Assembly: GCA_027483535.1 (NCBI GenBank)
Contig: JAIXUN010000002.1
Span: forward strand, 1,736,001-1,800,000
Reading direction: 5' to 3'
Source of the DNA: a bacterium
Lineage (GTDB): Bacteria; Armatimonadota; Fimbriimonadia; Fimbriimonadales; Fimbriimonadaceae
Length of the DNA: 64,000 bases
Position 1 is the stretch's first letter; every line of letters starts with the position of its first letter. Positions 26,383-35,009 of the stretch are shown piece after piece. A model generated the notes under the pieces. It searched no databases, was not told where the DNA came from, and was given only the letters and a program-made list of their open reading frames with translations. The translations under genes were made by a program, and so were the position numbers.

Positions 26383-27280
26383 ACGCCCTCCGAATGAGCG
26401 GCTTCGCCTTCTCCAAGTCCTCATAAGTCCGAAGCGCCAATTCCAGATCGCCCGTGCCCCAATGGCCGATCTGCCGCACGTCCCGGCTGAATCCCGGCTC
26501 TAGCGCAACAGAATCTGGATTCAGCTTCAGCGTCAAGGTCAGCGTTCCCTTGTTGGCGACAACACATACAAAGTTCTTGAGTCGCTTGAAGGCCACGTAC
26601 AGCTTGAGTTCCTTAAGCTGAACATCGTCGCCGAGGGTGAAGATAAAGTCTTTGAGGGTGGCGTAAACCTCCTGAACCGTCGGCAAAGCATCATGAATCG
26701 CTTGTGAGAACGGCTTGTCCGTGCCGGTCTGAGTTGCACCCGTCGCCTTCAGAGGTGCTGTAGCTGCCGGGCTGACCGAGACGGCGTTCACCAACTCCAG
26801 CAACAACAGGTCCGGCCCGAACTTGCGATAGCGAAGCAGTTCGATGTTCCGGTTGATCTGCAGAACGGCGTGCTCGTCGTACTTGGTGAAGTCGGCGGCG
26901 ATGCAAATGAGCCGGGGGGCGGACCAGTCGATGGCGTCCGCCGTCGGCTTGTTGAACCGTTCCAAGGCGAGCAGCTTGAACTCCGCCTTGTGATCCAGCA
27001 GCCAGTCTAGATAGTACAGCCCCTGGTTGATCACGTTCTCGTTGATGGACCGCTTGTATTCCAGGATCACCGGGCAGTTATTCTCGTCGAGCCCCAGGGT
27101 ATCGATCCGCCCGCCGTGGGTCTTTCCGGTAGAGTATTCGGACGCCAAGAACCGCACCCCAAGGAGCGGTTCCAGGTTGTTCTCGATGAGGGTCTGGAGC
27201 GGCTTCTCAAGATCTGACGCCGCCCCTTTGATCTCATCGGCCTTCCCATCGCTGAGCCGAAAGAGCTTGAGGTCACTCAC
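26369..27280 (-). CDS. DUF5655-like protein with PD-(D/E)XK-type N-terminus
   Basis: 303 residues. The N-terminal half has GGRIDTLGLDENNCPVILEYKRS near residue 55-80, the D...ExK pattern of PD-(D/E)XK nucleases or NucS-like domains; the C-terminal half (about 205-300) has the DUF5655 pattern (DALPTVQEVYATLKDFIFTL, VANKGTLTLTLKLN). Similar proteins travel with type I R-M loci. It overlaps the HNH gene upstream by 8 bases and hsdS downstream by 14. Whether it is an effector, an accessory to R-M or a transport-like protein cannot be told; no toxin homology is visible. Confidence 0.75.
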   Translation of the reverse strand: MSDLKLFRLSDGKADEIKGAASDLEKPLQTLIENNLEPLLGVRFLASEYSTGKTHGGRIDTLGLDENNCPVILEYKRSINENVINQGLYYLDWLLDHKAEFKLLALERFNKPTADAIDWSAPRLICIAADFTKYDEHAVLQINRNIELLRYRKFGPDLLLLELVNAVSVSPAATAPLKATGATQTGTDKPFSQAIHDALPTVQEVYATLKDFIFTLGDDVQLKELKLYVAFKRLKNFVCVVANKGTLTLTLKLNPDSVALEPGFSRDVRQIGHWGTGDLELALRTYEDLEKAKPLIRRAYDGG

Positions 27281-27893
27281 TAGGCACCTCGGGTATCCGG
27301 CCCTCTATGTAGAGATCCAGCTCACCGTAGAATTTCAGCTTGTACCTGGGCGTGCCTTGGTCATTATTTGACCACCACTGAAAGCACTCGTGATTAGGAG
27401 AATCTTCCTCAATCCAAACGAGGCCGGATAGCCTTTGAACGTGAGCCCCTGGATCGTCAGGATCGGGCAATACAATGCGCCAACGCCCTTTCCAAGGCAC
27501 CTCTTTTTGGTAGTAATAGAGCCCGTAACCAATGGCGGCAAGCACCTTAACAAAGCGCTGAGGCGTGATGGACACCTCTCCGGTTTCGTCCCGCCCTACC
27601 TGGACCGTCGTCGTTTGGCTCATTACGGTAGCGAAGGGGCCACGCCGCCTGTCAACGTTGCGCTTGATGGCTCCGCTCCAAAGCTCATTGCTACCTTTAC
27701 CTGTAGTTGCTGCCGCTAAGATAAACCCGACGTATTCGACGTCACTACTGTTTGATTCGTTATGAATGGCACAACTGGGCACCGTCATTAGATTCTGCCG
27801 GTAGCTCTTAGCAAACCATGACTTTGGCGGAACATGTTCCTTGCTTGTCTTCGGGGCACCACAGACGTAGCAGGTCTCAACAGCTTTCTTCAT
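27273..27893 (-). CDS. HNH_5-like zinc-finger protein
   Basis: 206 residues. CYVCG near residue 8-12, KEHVPPKSWF near 18-27 and MTVPSCAIHNESN near 36-48 match the HNH_5 family arrangement: a Cys pair, E-H, then Cys-x2-His-Asn. The rest (to the C-terminus YIEGRIPEVPSE) has no recognised domain. It is located between hsdM and the DUF5655 gene and overlaps both, so it is probably part of the same defence unit. A second effector nuclease is the simplest reading; this is inference. Confidence 0.7.
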   Translation of the reverse strand: MKKAVETCYVCGAPKTSKEHVPPKSWFAKSYRQNLMTVPSCAIHNESNSSDVEYVGFILAAATTGKGSNELWSGAIKRNVDRRRGPFATVMSQTTTVQVGRDETGEVSITPQRFVKVLAAIGYGLYYYQKEVPWKGRWRIVLPDPDDPGAHVQRLSGLVWIEEDSPNHECFQWWSNNDQGTPRYKLKFYGELDLYIEGRIPEVPSE

Positions 27894-29908
27894 GATGTAC
27901 CCCCTAGGAGATCCCGCAACCCCTTCACGATCAGGCCCTCAAGCTCCCGGAGTTCAGCGTCGATCTCCTTGAGAGGGCGGGGAGGGGTGTAGACGTAGAA
28001 CAGCCGATTGAAGTTGATCTCGTAGCCGATCTTGTCTTTCGTTCGGTCCATCCACGCATCCGGCACGTGCGGCTTGACCTCGGTGCGGAAGAACTCGTCG
28101 ATGTCCACCTTGAGCGGGATGTTCTCGAAGTCTCGAAGCTCGGAATCAGGCTCGTATTCGATCCGCTTACCTTGGCTCTTGATGACCGGTTTAGCTTCGG
28201 GGGCTCGTTCGGTAAAGACCTCCCGGAACACCTTGGCTTCGGGTGCCCGCCATTTCCGTTTACAGATGCCTTGGATGCGCTCCCGGGTCTCGTTCCAATC
28301 GAGGTAAGGCTCTCGACCCAATGACTTGTCGATGGCCTGAATGTCGTCCAGCAGGTGAGAAGCGGCATTCAGGAATCGCTCTTTGCCTTCGGTGCTCATC
28401 TGGTAACGGAGACGAAGGGGGCGCTCGACCGTAACTCTGGTGTAGCCGAAGTCGCTATTGTCGAGGATCTTGCAGGTGGGGCCCTCCTCGAAGTTGCCGT
28501 ACTCCCGGACGATCTCGAAAATGTCGTCCCGAGCGTCGTTTGATTCGACCTCGCCCGTGAATTCATTCACCTTCCGGCCCTCGCCGAGCTTCCGCCGCTT
28601 TTGACCCAAGCTCTTGCGCATGGGTACCCACCGCTCCCGAGCATCAATGAGTTGAATCTTGCCCTTTCGCTCGGGGGTCTTGCGGTTGCTGAGGACCCAG
28701 ACGTAGGTGGCGATGCCCGTGTTATAGAACATCTGCTCCGGGAGGGCCACGATGGCCTCAAGCCAATCGTTCTCGATGATCCACTTGCGGATGTTGCTCT
28801 CACCGGATTCCGCCCCGCCAGAGAAAAGGGGAGAGCCGTTGAAGACGATGGCGAGCCGAGACCCAAGGGCGTTGGTGTCTTGCCGCTTGCTCCACATGTG
28901 CTGGAGGAAGAGCAGTGCGCCGTCGCTGACACGTGGGACCCCCGCCCCAAATCGCCCCTTAAAGCGTAGCTGTTCACTCTCTCGTTTGATATCTTTCTCT
29001 TGGCGTTTCCAATCGACACCGAAGGGCGGATTGGCGAGGAAGTAGTCAAAATGCTTTTCGCTGTAACGGTCTTCGAGAAAGCTATCACCATGCTCTACCT
29101 GGCTCTCGGTCCCGCCCGAACTCACCTGTTCTTTCATTAGGAGGTCCGAGGCCGCAATGGCGTACGCCCTTGGGTTGAAGTCTTGCCCGTAAACGAAAAG
29201 TCTAGCTTGAGGATTTAACTCCCGCACGTGGTTTTGCGCTTCGCTGAGCATTCCACCTGTTCCACACGCCGGATCAAACAGAGTCCGAATGGTGCCAGGG
29301 GTTCGGAGTGCATCATCGTCTCCCAGGAAGAGAAGGTCCACCATTAGCCTAATGACTTCACGCGGGGTGAAATAGTCACCCGCGGTCTCGTTCGCTTGCT
29401 CGTTAAACTTGCGAATGAGCTCTTCAAATAGGAGTCCCATCCGAATGTTGTCAACCGTTTCTGGGTGGAGATCGACCTCGGCAAAGCGCCGAGTTACCAG
29501 AAAGAGGATATTGTTTCGATGGAGTTCGGCTATCTCTTCACGAAACTTGAAGAAGTCGAAAATCTCTCTGACATTCTTTGAGAATCCCTGAATGTAGCTT
29601 TCAAGGTGTTGCGCTAGGTTGTCAGGGTCTCCGAGAAGGCGTTTGAAGTCGAACTTTGAATGGTTGTGGAATCGGTATCCGGTCTTTTTCTGCAGCAACC
29701 GCTCAATGGTGGCTTCGTCTCTCCCGGCTGCGGTAAGGCGTTCATACTCGGCAACGACGTCCTCTTTCGTGTCGGAAAGAACACAGTCAAAACGCCTTAG
29801 GACGGTCATGGGGAGCATAACCCGCTCGTACTGCGGTGGCCGATATGGCCCCCGAAGAAGCTCAGCTATGTCCCAAATGAGTTTAACGGCTTCTTCATGC
29901 GTGCGCAT
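27890..29908 (-). CDS. hsdM: Type I restriction-modification methyltransferase HsdM
   Basis: Adds methyl groups to adenine-N6 in the recognition site with HsdS. 672 residues. The N-terminal HsdM_N helical domain is about residues 5-150; SAM motif I FDPACGTGGMLSEA is near 213 and the catalytic NPPFG is near 293, both intact. A longer-than-usual C-terminus continues to 672 and ends GLIVKGLRDLLGGTS. It starts the operon and is 110 bases from the tRNA-Arg 3' end. Four-base overlap with the HNH_5 gene downstream. Arginine codons at the start (e.g. CGG repeats) look different from the CGA-rich core genes. Confidence 0.96.
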   Translation of the reverse strand: MRTHEEAVKLIWDIAELLRGPYRPPQYERVMLPMTVLRRFDCVLSDTKEDVVAEYERLTAAGRDEATIERLLQKKTGYRFHNHSKFDFKRLLGDPDNLAQHLESYIQGFSKNVREIFDFFKFREEIAELHRNNILFLVTRRFAEVDLHPETVDNIRMGLLFEELIRKFNEQANETAGDYFTPREVIRLMVDLLFLGDDDALRTPGTIRTLFDPACGTGGMLSEAQNHVRELNPQARLFVYGQDFNPRAYAIAASDLLMKEQVSSGGTESQVEHGDSFLEDRYSEKHFDYFLANPPFGVDWKRQEKDIKRESEQLRFKGRFGAGVPRVSDGALLFLQHMWSKRQDTNALGSRLAIVFNGSPLFSGGAESGESNIRKWIIENDWLEAIVALPEQMFYNTGIATYVWVLSNRKTPERKGKIQLIDARERWVPMRKSLGQKRRKLGEGRKVNEFTGEVESNDARDDIFEIVREYGNFEEGPTCKILDNSDFGYTRVTVERPLRLRYQMSTEGKERFLNAASHLLDDIQAIDKSLGREPYLDWNETRERIQGICKRKWRAPEAKVFREVFTERAPEAKPVIKSQGKRIEYEPDSELRDFENIPLKVDIDEFFRTEVKPHVPDAWMDRTKDKIGYEINFNRLFYVYTPPRPLKEIDAELRELEGLIVKGLRDLLGGTS

Positions 29909-30017
29909 GATCCAAGTCTACCGGGGGAGTCCCTTAATGTCCAACTAAAGATTGATCATGACCAATTGAAGTTGGGAAAGGTAACAAAGAAGTTCGAAAG
30001 GAACTTTCGAGCGAATT

Positions 30018-30093
30018 TGGCGCGCTCGAGAGGACTCGAACCTCCGACCCTCAGCTCCGCAAGCTGATGCTCTATCCACTGAGCTACGAGCGC
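30018..30093 (-). tRNA. tRNA-Arg (anticodon GCG)
   Basis: A complete cloverleaf on the minus strand: acceptor GCGCTCG pairs with CGAGCGC, D-stem GCTC/GAGC, anticodon stem TCAGC/GCTGA with loop TTGCGGA (anticodon GCG, reading CGC), T-loop TTCGAGT, discriminator G and an encoded CCA (30018-30020). The defence operon starts about 110 bases beyond its 3' end, on the same strand. Confidence 0.96.
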
Positions 30094-30218
30094 GTAGGCT
30101 TAAAAGGATACCCGAATCACCGCCGACGTGCCACACCCCGAGATTCTGGAAACCGACACTTTAGATCTGCGGGTTTGATGCCGATACATCCAATTGCGGG
30201 GTCCTATTCCTCGCATTT

Positions 30219-32285
30219 ATGCAGGCCTTTCAGAAGATCTTAAAGCACACGGATGTGATGGCAGGCGTCGGTCTATTGATCGTCGTCTCCATGCTGATCC
30301 TGCCCCTGCCACATGAGCTCATCGACCTTGGTCTGGTGATAGCCATCGGCTCGTCGGTGGTCATTCTGTTGACTTCGGTCAACGCCAAAGACCCGCTCGA
30401 ATTCAGCGTCTTCCCGAGCCTTTTGGTTGTCACCACGCTCTTCCGACTGGCTCTCTCAATCGCAGCGACAAAAGCCATTCTCGGTTCAGGATCAGCCGGA
30501 AACGTCATTGAGACCTTCGGTAAGTTCGTGATGGGCGGCGACTTCGTTGTCGGCTTCGTGGCGTTCTTGATCCTCGTCATCGTGCAGTTTGTGGTCATCA
30601 CAAACGGTGCGGGCCGGGTCTCGGAAGTCGTTGCCCGATTCACCTTGGACGCGATGCCCGGTAAGCAGATGGCTATCGACGCCGACCTCGCAGCGGGTCT
30701 CATCGATGAAGACCAAGCGCGAGATCGCCGAAAGCAAGTCAAGCGAGAGGCGGATTTCTACGGTGCGATGGACGGTGCATCAAAGTTCGTTAAAGGAGAC
30801 GCCGTTGCTTCAATCCTCATCATCGTCGTCAACATCATTGGCGGTTTCGCGGTCGGAATGTTCAAAGGCCAAAGCGATGCCCTCACGATTCTGAAGACCT
30901 ACTCTCTGCTTTCGGTTGGTGAAGGTCTCACCTCACAGCTTCCGGCTTTGCTCATCTCGGCGGCGAGCGGTCTTTTGGTCACCCGTGCGGGTCAAGACCG
31001 ATCGATGGGCAACGAGGTTGCCAGTCAGCTTTTCAACCAACCTAAGGCCATTGGCGTTGCCGGAATGGCGCTCTGCGCTTTCGCGTTGGTGCCGGGCTTC
31101 CCTCCGCTCATCTTCCTTGGAGCGGGTGGTGCGATGCTTGCCCTGTTCCGATATCTGAACAACAATCCCAACGCCGGCAAGGTGTTCGATACTCCCGTGC
31201 CTCCGAAGCCAAAGCAAGAGGCTCCCCCCGCACCTACCGGACCTGAAGCGGTTCTTCCCCTCCTTGCCGTGGATCCCATTGAGATCGAAGTTGGCTACGG
31301 CCTAGCAAGGCTCGCCGATGCACGGGTTGGAGGCGATTTGCCCGAGCGAATCACCGCCACTCGTCGACAAATTGCGATGGAACTTGGCTTTGTGATGCCA
31401 ACCGTCCGCGTTCGAGACTCGATTCACCTCGACACCAACGAGTACCTCATCAAGGTTCGGGGCGAAGAAATCGGAAAAGCGGGACTCTTCCCCAACATGC
31501 TTCTCGCCGTCGATAGCGGCGCCGCGATGGACGTCATCCCCGGCATTCCTGGCAAAGACCCCGTATTTGGTCTTGAAGCACTCTGGATCGAACCAGATTT
31601 CCGGGAGCAGGCAGAAAGGCTCGGTTACACCGTGATTGAGCCCAGCGCCGTGATTTCCACGCACCTCTCCGAATTGGTCAAGCAGCACGCCCCAGAACTT
31701 CTTTCTCGACAAGATGTGAACATGCTCGTTGAAGAAGCCAAGAAGCACAACGAAGCCGCGGTTACCGAACTGGTGCCGAACGTTCTCGGACTCTCCGAGA
31801 TTCAGAAAGTGCTCCAACACCTGTTGAGAGAGAAGGTGCCGATCCGGGATATGGTGACGATTCTGGAAACGATGGCCGATTTCGGTACTCGCACCAAGGA
31901 TCCCGAGCAACTCGGCGAACTCGTCCGCTCGGCGATCTCAAGGACGATCACCCGGCAATATGTCGATCATGACAACAAGCTGTGCTGCATCACGATGGAT
32001 CCGCCCCTGGAGCGTCAGCTCCTGGAGAAGGTGAACGTTTCGTCGATGGGATCGGTGCTCGCGATCGAGAACGACCTCACCACTCAGTTGGTCAGTTCGC
32101 TCAAGATGCAGTACGACAACACCATTGGTCAGGGATATCAACCCGTGTTGCTCTGCAGCACCCAACTTCGACTTCCCCTCCGGCGCTTCTTAGATCGCCA
32201 CCTGCATCAGCTCCCCGTGCTTGCCTACAACGAAGTTTCGGCGAAGGCAGATGTCGAGTTTGTCGGCCAGGTTCGAGTCGCTTAA
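30219..32285 (+). CDS. flhA: Flagellar export gate protein FlhA
   Basis: The membrane gate of the flagellar type III export apparatus. 688 residues. The N-terminal third has seven or eight membrane helices; the FHIPEP signature is present as GRVSEVVARFTLDAMPGKQMAID near residue 125-148; the C-terminal cytosolic part (about 350-688) shows the FlhA substrate-docking domain ending LPVLAYNEVSAKADVEFVGQVRVA. No other flagellar gene is in the window, and a clear terminator follows it. Flagellar genes elsewhere would be expected if this is functional. Divergent from the tRNA-Arg. Confidence 0.95.
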   Translation: MQAFQKILKHTDVMAGVGLLIVVSMLILPLPHELIDLGLVIAIGSSVVILLTSVNAKDPLEFSVFPSLLVVTTLFRLALSIAATKAILGSGSAGNVIETFGKFVMGGDFVVGFVAFLILVIVQFVVITNGAGRVSEVVARFTLDAMPGKQMAIDADLAAGLIDEDQARDRRKQVKREADFYGAMDGASKFVKGDAVASILIIVVNIIGGFAVGMFKGQSDALTILKTYSLLSVGEGLTSQLPALLISAASGLLVTRAGQDRSMGNEVASQLFNQPKAIGVAGMALCAFALVPGFPPLIFLGAGGAMLALFRYLNNNPNAGKVFDTPVPPKPKQEAPPAPTGPEAVLPLLAVDPIEIEVGYGLARLADARVGGDLPERITATRRQIAMELGFVMPTVRVRDSIHLDTNEYLIKVRGEEIGKAGLFPNMLLAVDSGAAMDVIPGIPGKDPVFGLEALWIEPDFREQAERLGYTVIEPSAVISTHLSELVKQHAPELLSRQDVNMLVEEAKKHNEAAVTELVPNVLGLSEIQKVLQHLLREKVPIRDMVTILETMADFGTRTKDPEQLGELVRSAISRTITRQYVDHDNKLCCITMDPPLERQLLEKVNVSSMGSVLAIENDLTTQLVSSLKMQYDNTIGQGYQPVLLCSTQLRLPLRRFLDRHLHQLPVLAYNEVSAKADVEFVGQVRVA

Positions 32286-32335
32286 TCCGAAGGCGCCCGC
32301 CGGGGTCTGCGAAAGACTTAACGGCGACTATACTT

Positions 32336-32371
32336 AAAGGAGCGAGTTCTAAGAAGAGCTCGCTCCTTTTT
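32336..32371 (+). terminator. Intrinsic terminator after flhA, abutting the next start codon
   Basis: A perfect 11-bp stem (AAAGGAGCGAG with CTCGCTCCTTT, 12-nt loop) followed by TT. Its last T is the base before the A or just two before the ATG at 32373 of the small zinc-finger gene. It would terminate flhA transcription; the same structure could bury the ribosome-binding region of the next gene. Confidence 0.88.
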
Positions 32372-32372
32372 C

Positions 32373-32588
32373 ATGGCCCGGCTGAACTCGGAAGGTATCT
32401 GGCGAGAAGATCTGCTTCTTACCCTTCGCACACCTCACCTAGTAGAGGATGCGCGGCGAAAGAAGCGTTGCTTCGTGTGCCAAAGAACCGGAATCAATCG
32501 GGCGGGCCTTTGCGACGTCTGTTACTCCCAGCTTGATGGAGAGGAACTGAGAGAGGCAAATCGCTACATCGATGGGTTGAATCCTTGA
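32373..32588 (+). CDS. Small zinc-finger-like protein (two CxxC)
   Basis: 71 residues with CFVCQRTGINRAGLCDVCYSQL near residue 33-54, two Cys pairs 11 residues apart, likely zinc-binding. No other motif. It starts directly after the flhA terminator hairpin with no Shine-Dalgarno sequence and overlaps the next gene by four bases (TTGA), which overlaps hisF in turn. Three-gene coupling to hisF suggests one transcript. Function unknown. Confidence 0.6.
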   Translation: MARLNSEGIWREDLLLTLRTPHLVEDARRKKRCFVCQRTGINRAGLCDVCYSQLDGEELREANRYIDGLNP

Positions 32589-33421
32589 TCCCTGTCCTTT
32601 TCCTAGCCTTGATGGTTGGAATTCTTTCGTTGGCCTTCTACCTACGAGCCACGAAGCCCAAGTTCTACTCACGCGCTGAATATTGGGTTTACACCTCACA
32701 GGATCGTCTTCCTCAGCAGGAGGAGATCATGACCCGAATCATCGGAAGGAACCCCTATTCTAAGCCGAGGTTTGAACCCATTGGTCCGGCTGATGGTCTG
32801 TTCATGTCCGACGTTCGATTATCGATTGCGCTGGTGAGGAAAGAGAAAAATCCGCACCTTTTCGACCCGACCGATCTGGTGGCAACCGAATTCGCCGACC
32901 AAGAGCTGAGCGCCACCATGGTGGAAGCGAAAACCCTTGTCAGACTCTCCTACATCAGCGAACAACCTCTCCGAGACCGACGACATCTGCAGTTTCTCGC
33001 TCATGCAGCAGATGCATACGCATCGCTAACGGGGTCGAACCTCGTACTTGATCCCATTGCGGGCATTCCTCGGTTCAAAGCCCAGATGGAGAGTTGGCTC
33101 AGCCAGGAGCTGGATCTAACCACGCCCAATCGACACGTCTTGTGGGAACCCGTTACGACGGATCAAACCATCAAGTGGCGATCCAAAGGGTTTGTGAAGC
33201 TCGGATACCCTGAGATCGAAACGTACGACGTTAGTTCGGACCAGGCGATGCTGACACAGGAGTTGCTCGAACTTCTGACGAAAGCCCACTGGACCGGGCC
33301 GTTAACCCCCGATGAAAACTTTGAAGCCGAGCTTTACGGCGACCGGTTCGTCTTTTTGCTCGAAAAGACAAAATCGCCTCGGCTTTTGAACTTGCGGATT
33401 CTCCGGATACAGAAAAAATGA
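32585..33421 (+). CDS. Membrane-anchored protein of unknown function
   Basis: 278 residues, TTG start inside the upstream stop codon overlap. One N-terminal membrane helix ([19 protein letters not shown]) is followed by a soluble region with no recognised domain. The phrases [10 protein letters not shown]-like ([15 protein letters not shown]), [36 protein letters not shown] and [19 protein letters not shown] show a mixed alpha/beta fold. It overlaps hisF by four bases (ATGA), so they are translationally coupled, but I see no histidine-pathway motif in it. Confidence 0.65.
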   Translation: MIPVLFLALMVGILSLAFYLRATKPKFYSRAEYWVYTSQDRLPQQEEIMTRIIGRNPYSKPRFEPIGPADGLFMSDVRLSIALVRKEKNPHLFDPTDLVATEFADQELSATMVEAKTLVRLSYISEQPLRDRRHLQFLAHAADAYASLTGSNLVLDPIAGIPRFKAQMESWLSQELDLTTPNRHVLWEPVTTDQTIKWRSKGFVKLGYPEIETYDVSSDQAMLTQELLELLTKAHWTGPLTPDENFEAELYGDRFVFLLEKTKSPRLLNLRILRIQKK

Positions 33422-34191
33422 CCACCGTTCGACTCATTCCCTGCCTCGACATCAAAGACGGTCGGGTTGTTAAAGGAACTAACTTCGTCAACATTCGCGA
33501 CGCGGGCGACCCAGTCGAGCTTGCCGCCTTTTACGATTCTGAAGGTGCGGATGAGTTGGTCTTCTTGGACATCACCGCTAGTTCCGACGAGCGTGCCCCG
33601 GTCATTGCCCTGGCCGAGCGGGTCGCGGAGAAGGTCTTTATCCCATTCACGGTTGGCGGAGGGATTCGAACCGTGGATGCGATCCGCGAGGCCCTCGCAG
33701 CGGGGGCCGATAAGGTGAGCTTGAACACAGCCGCCATAAAAGACCCTACTCTGATTGCGCGTGGAGCTGAAAAGTTTGGCTCCCAGTGCATTGTCTTGGC
33801 CATCGATGCCAAGCGGCGCGATCCTCATGATCCGGCAAAAGGATGGGAGGTCTACACGCACGGAGGTCGCAACAACACTGGGTTAGATGCGCTTGAATGG
33901 GCCCTAGAGGGCACCAAGCTTGGCGCAGGCGAAATACTGCTGACGTCTATGGATGGAGACGGCACCCGAGCGGGTTACGATAATGCGCTCAACGCGGCGG
34001 TGAGCCGCTCCACGAGGGTGCCGTTGATCGCCAGTGGCGGTGCTGGCAATGCACAGCATCTAGTCGATGCCGTGGTGGATGGCAAGGCCGACGCCGTCCT
34101 TGTCGCGGGTATCGTGCACGACCGCGTCGCGACCATTCACGAGCTAAAGACGGCGATGCACGAAGCGGGGCTACCCGTACGTCTGCGATAG
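33418..34191 (+). CDS. hisF: Imidazole glycerol phosphate synthase subunit HisF
   Basis: The cyclase subunit that closes the imidazole ring with ammonia from HisH in histidine synthesis. 257 residues, the normal length. TIM-barrel motifs: [16 protein letters not shown] (catalytic Asp near residue 11), [51 protein letters not shown] (catalytic Asp near residue 130), [30 protein letters not shown]. Other his genes are not in the window. It overlaps its upstream gene and is convergent with xth three bases away. Confidence 0.96.
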   Translation: MTTVRLIPCLDIKDGRVVKGTNFVNIRDAGDPVELAAFYDSEGADELVFLDITASSDERAPVIALAERVAEKVFIPFTVGGGIRTVDAIREALAAGADKVSLNTAAIKDPTLIARGAEKFGSQCIVLAIDAKRRDPHDPAKGWEVYTHGGRNNTGLDALEWALEGTKLGAGEILLTSMDGDGTRAGYDNALNAAVSRSTRVPLIASGGAGNAQHLVDAVVDGKADAVLVAGIVHDRVATIHELKTAMHEAGLPVRLR

Positions 34192-34194
34192 CGC

Positions 34195-34968
34195 TTACAG
34201 ATCAAACTCGGCGACCATGAACGTGTGGTCGCTTGGCTTCTCTAAAGTGCGCGCATCGTAGTCGATCCAGGCATGCTTCACCAACGGCAGAAGGGGCTGA
34301 GTTGCGTACACATGGTCGATTCGCCACCCGACTCCCCGCTTGAGGGCGTTGGGAATGGTGAATTCCCAGAACGTGTAGTGCCCACCTTCAGGAACCACCT
34401 GCCGAAAGACATCGGTTAAACCGAACTCAAGGATCTTTCTGAGCCGAACAAACTCCTCTGGGTGGTGCCCAACTCCGCCTAGGACCTTCGCAGAATCGTA
34501 GACGTCCCTCGGCTCGGGCGCAATGTTAACGTCGCCGAGCCAGATAAGAGGTTGGTCCGATTTGTAACGTTCGTCCAGGAGCCTCCGGAATCGAAGGAGC
34601 CACTCCATCTTGTAAGCAAACTTGTCCGAGCCAACCGACGATCCGTTGGGAACATAGGTGTTGATCACCTCGATTCCTTCTATGTCGGCAGAGATGATTC
34701 GGCAATCGTTTGGCCAGAGATCATCCCCAAAGCCGTACCTGACGTTAGAAATCGGGCGGCGACTGAGAATCGCGACTCCGTTATAAGACTTCTGACCGTG
34801 AATGGCGCATTCGTAGCCTAAATTCTCAAACTCGTCTCGCGGGAAAAGGTCGTCTACAACCTTGGTTTCCTGGATCGCAATCACATCGGGCTCGTGCTCT
34901 CCCATCCATTCGAGCAATCTTGGGAGCCGTGCCCGGATCGAAGCCGCGTTGTAGGTGACGATTCGCAC
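34195..34968 (-). CDS. xth: Exodeoxyribonuclease III (AP endonuclease)
   Basis: Base-excision repair enzyme that nicks at abasic sites and removes 3' blocks. 257 residues. RIVTYNAASIRARLPRLLEWM (Asn near 6), AIQETKV (catalytic Glu near 34), GDVNIAPEPRDVYD (Asp-Asn pair near 150), WRIDHVYATQPL (near 228) and KPSDHTFMVAEFDL at the end (catalytic His). All catalytic segments of the ExoIII family are intact. Convergent with hisF. Confidence 0.96.
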   Translation of the reverse strand: MRIVTYNAASIRARLPRLLEWMGEHEPDVIAIQETKVVDDLFPRDEFENLGYECAIHGQKSYNGVAILSRRPISNVRYGFGDDLWPNDCRIISADIEGIEVINTYVPNGSSVGSDKFAYKMEWLLRFRRLLDERYKSDQPLIWLGDVNIAPEPRDVYDSAKVLGGVGHHPEEFVRLRKILEFGLTDVFRQVVPEGGHYTFWEFTIPNALKRGVGWRIDHVYATQPLLPLVKHAWIDYDARTLEKPSDHTFMVAEFDL

Positions 34969-35009
34969 CCGATCAGAATAATCGATTCAAGTTGGCTCGT
35001 GCCCTTCTT

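Larger units (their letters stand above)
20661..29908 (-). other. Composite defence operon: type I R-M, Septu (PtuAB), HNH and DUF5655 genes
   Basis: Seven minus-strand genes run from hsdM to hsdR with overlaps of 4, 8, 14, 4 and 4 bases and a 3-base gap before hsdR. The order is hsdM, HNH protein, DUF5655-like nuclease-type protein, hsdS, ptuA, ptuB, hsdR, so accessory genes are inserted inside the type I R-M gene set. No integrase, transposase or terminal repeats are visible. It lies beside the 3' end of a tRNA-Arg(GCG). Arginine codons look less biased toward CGA in parts of the block than in core genes, a by-eye impression only. Confidence 0.8.

Noticed and set aside
27890-29908. BREX or DISARM methyltransferase instead of HsdM
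   Set aside because: HsdM_N, motif order and adjacent HsdS/HsdR define type I R-M; no pglZ, brxC or drm genes.
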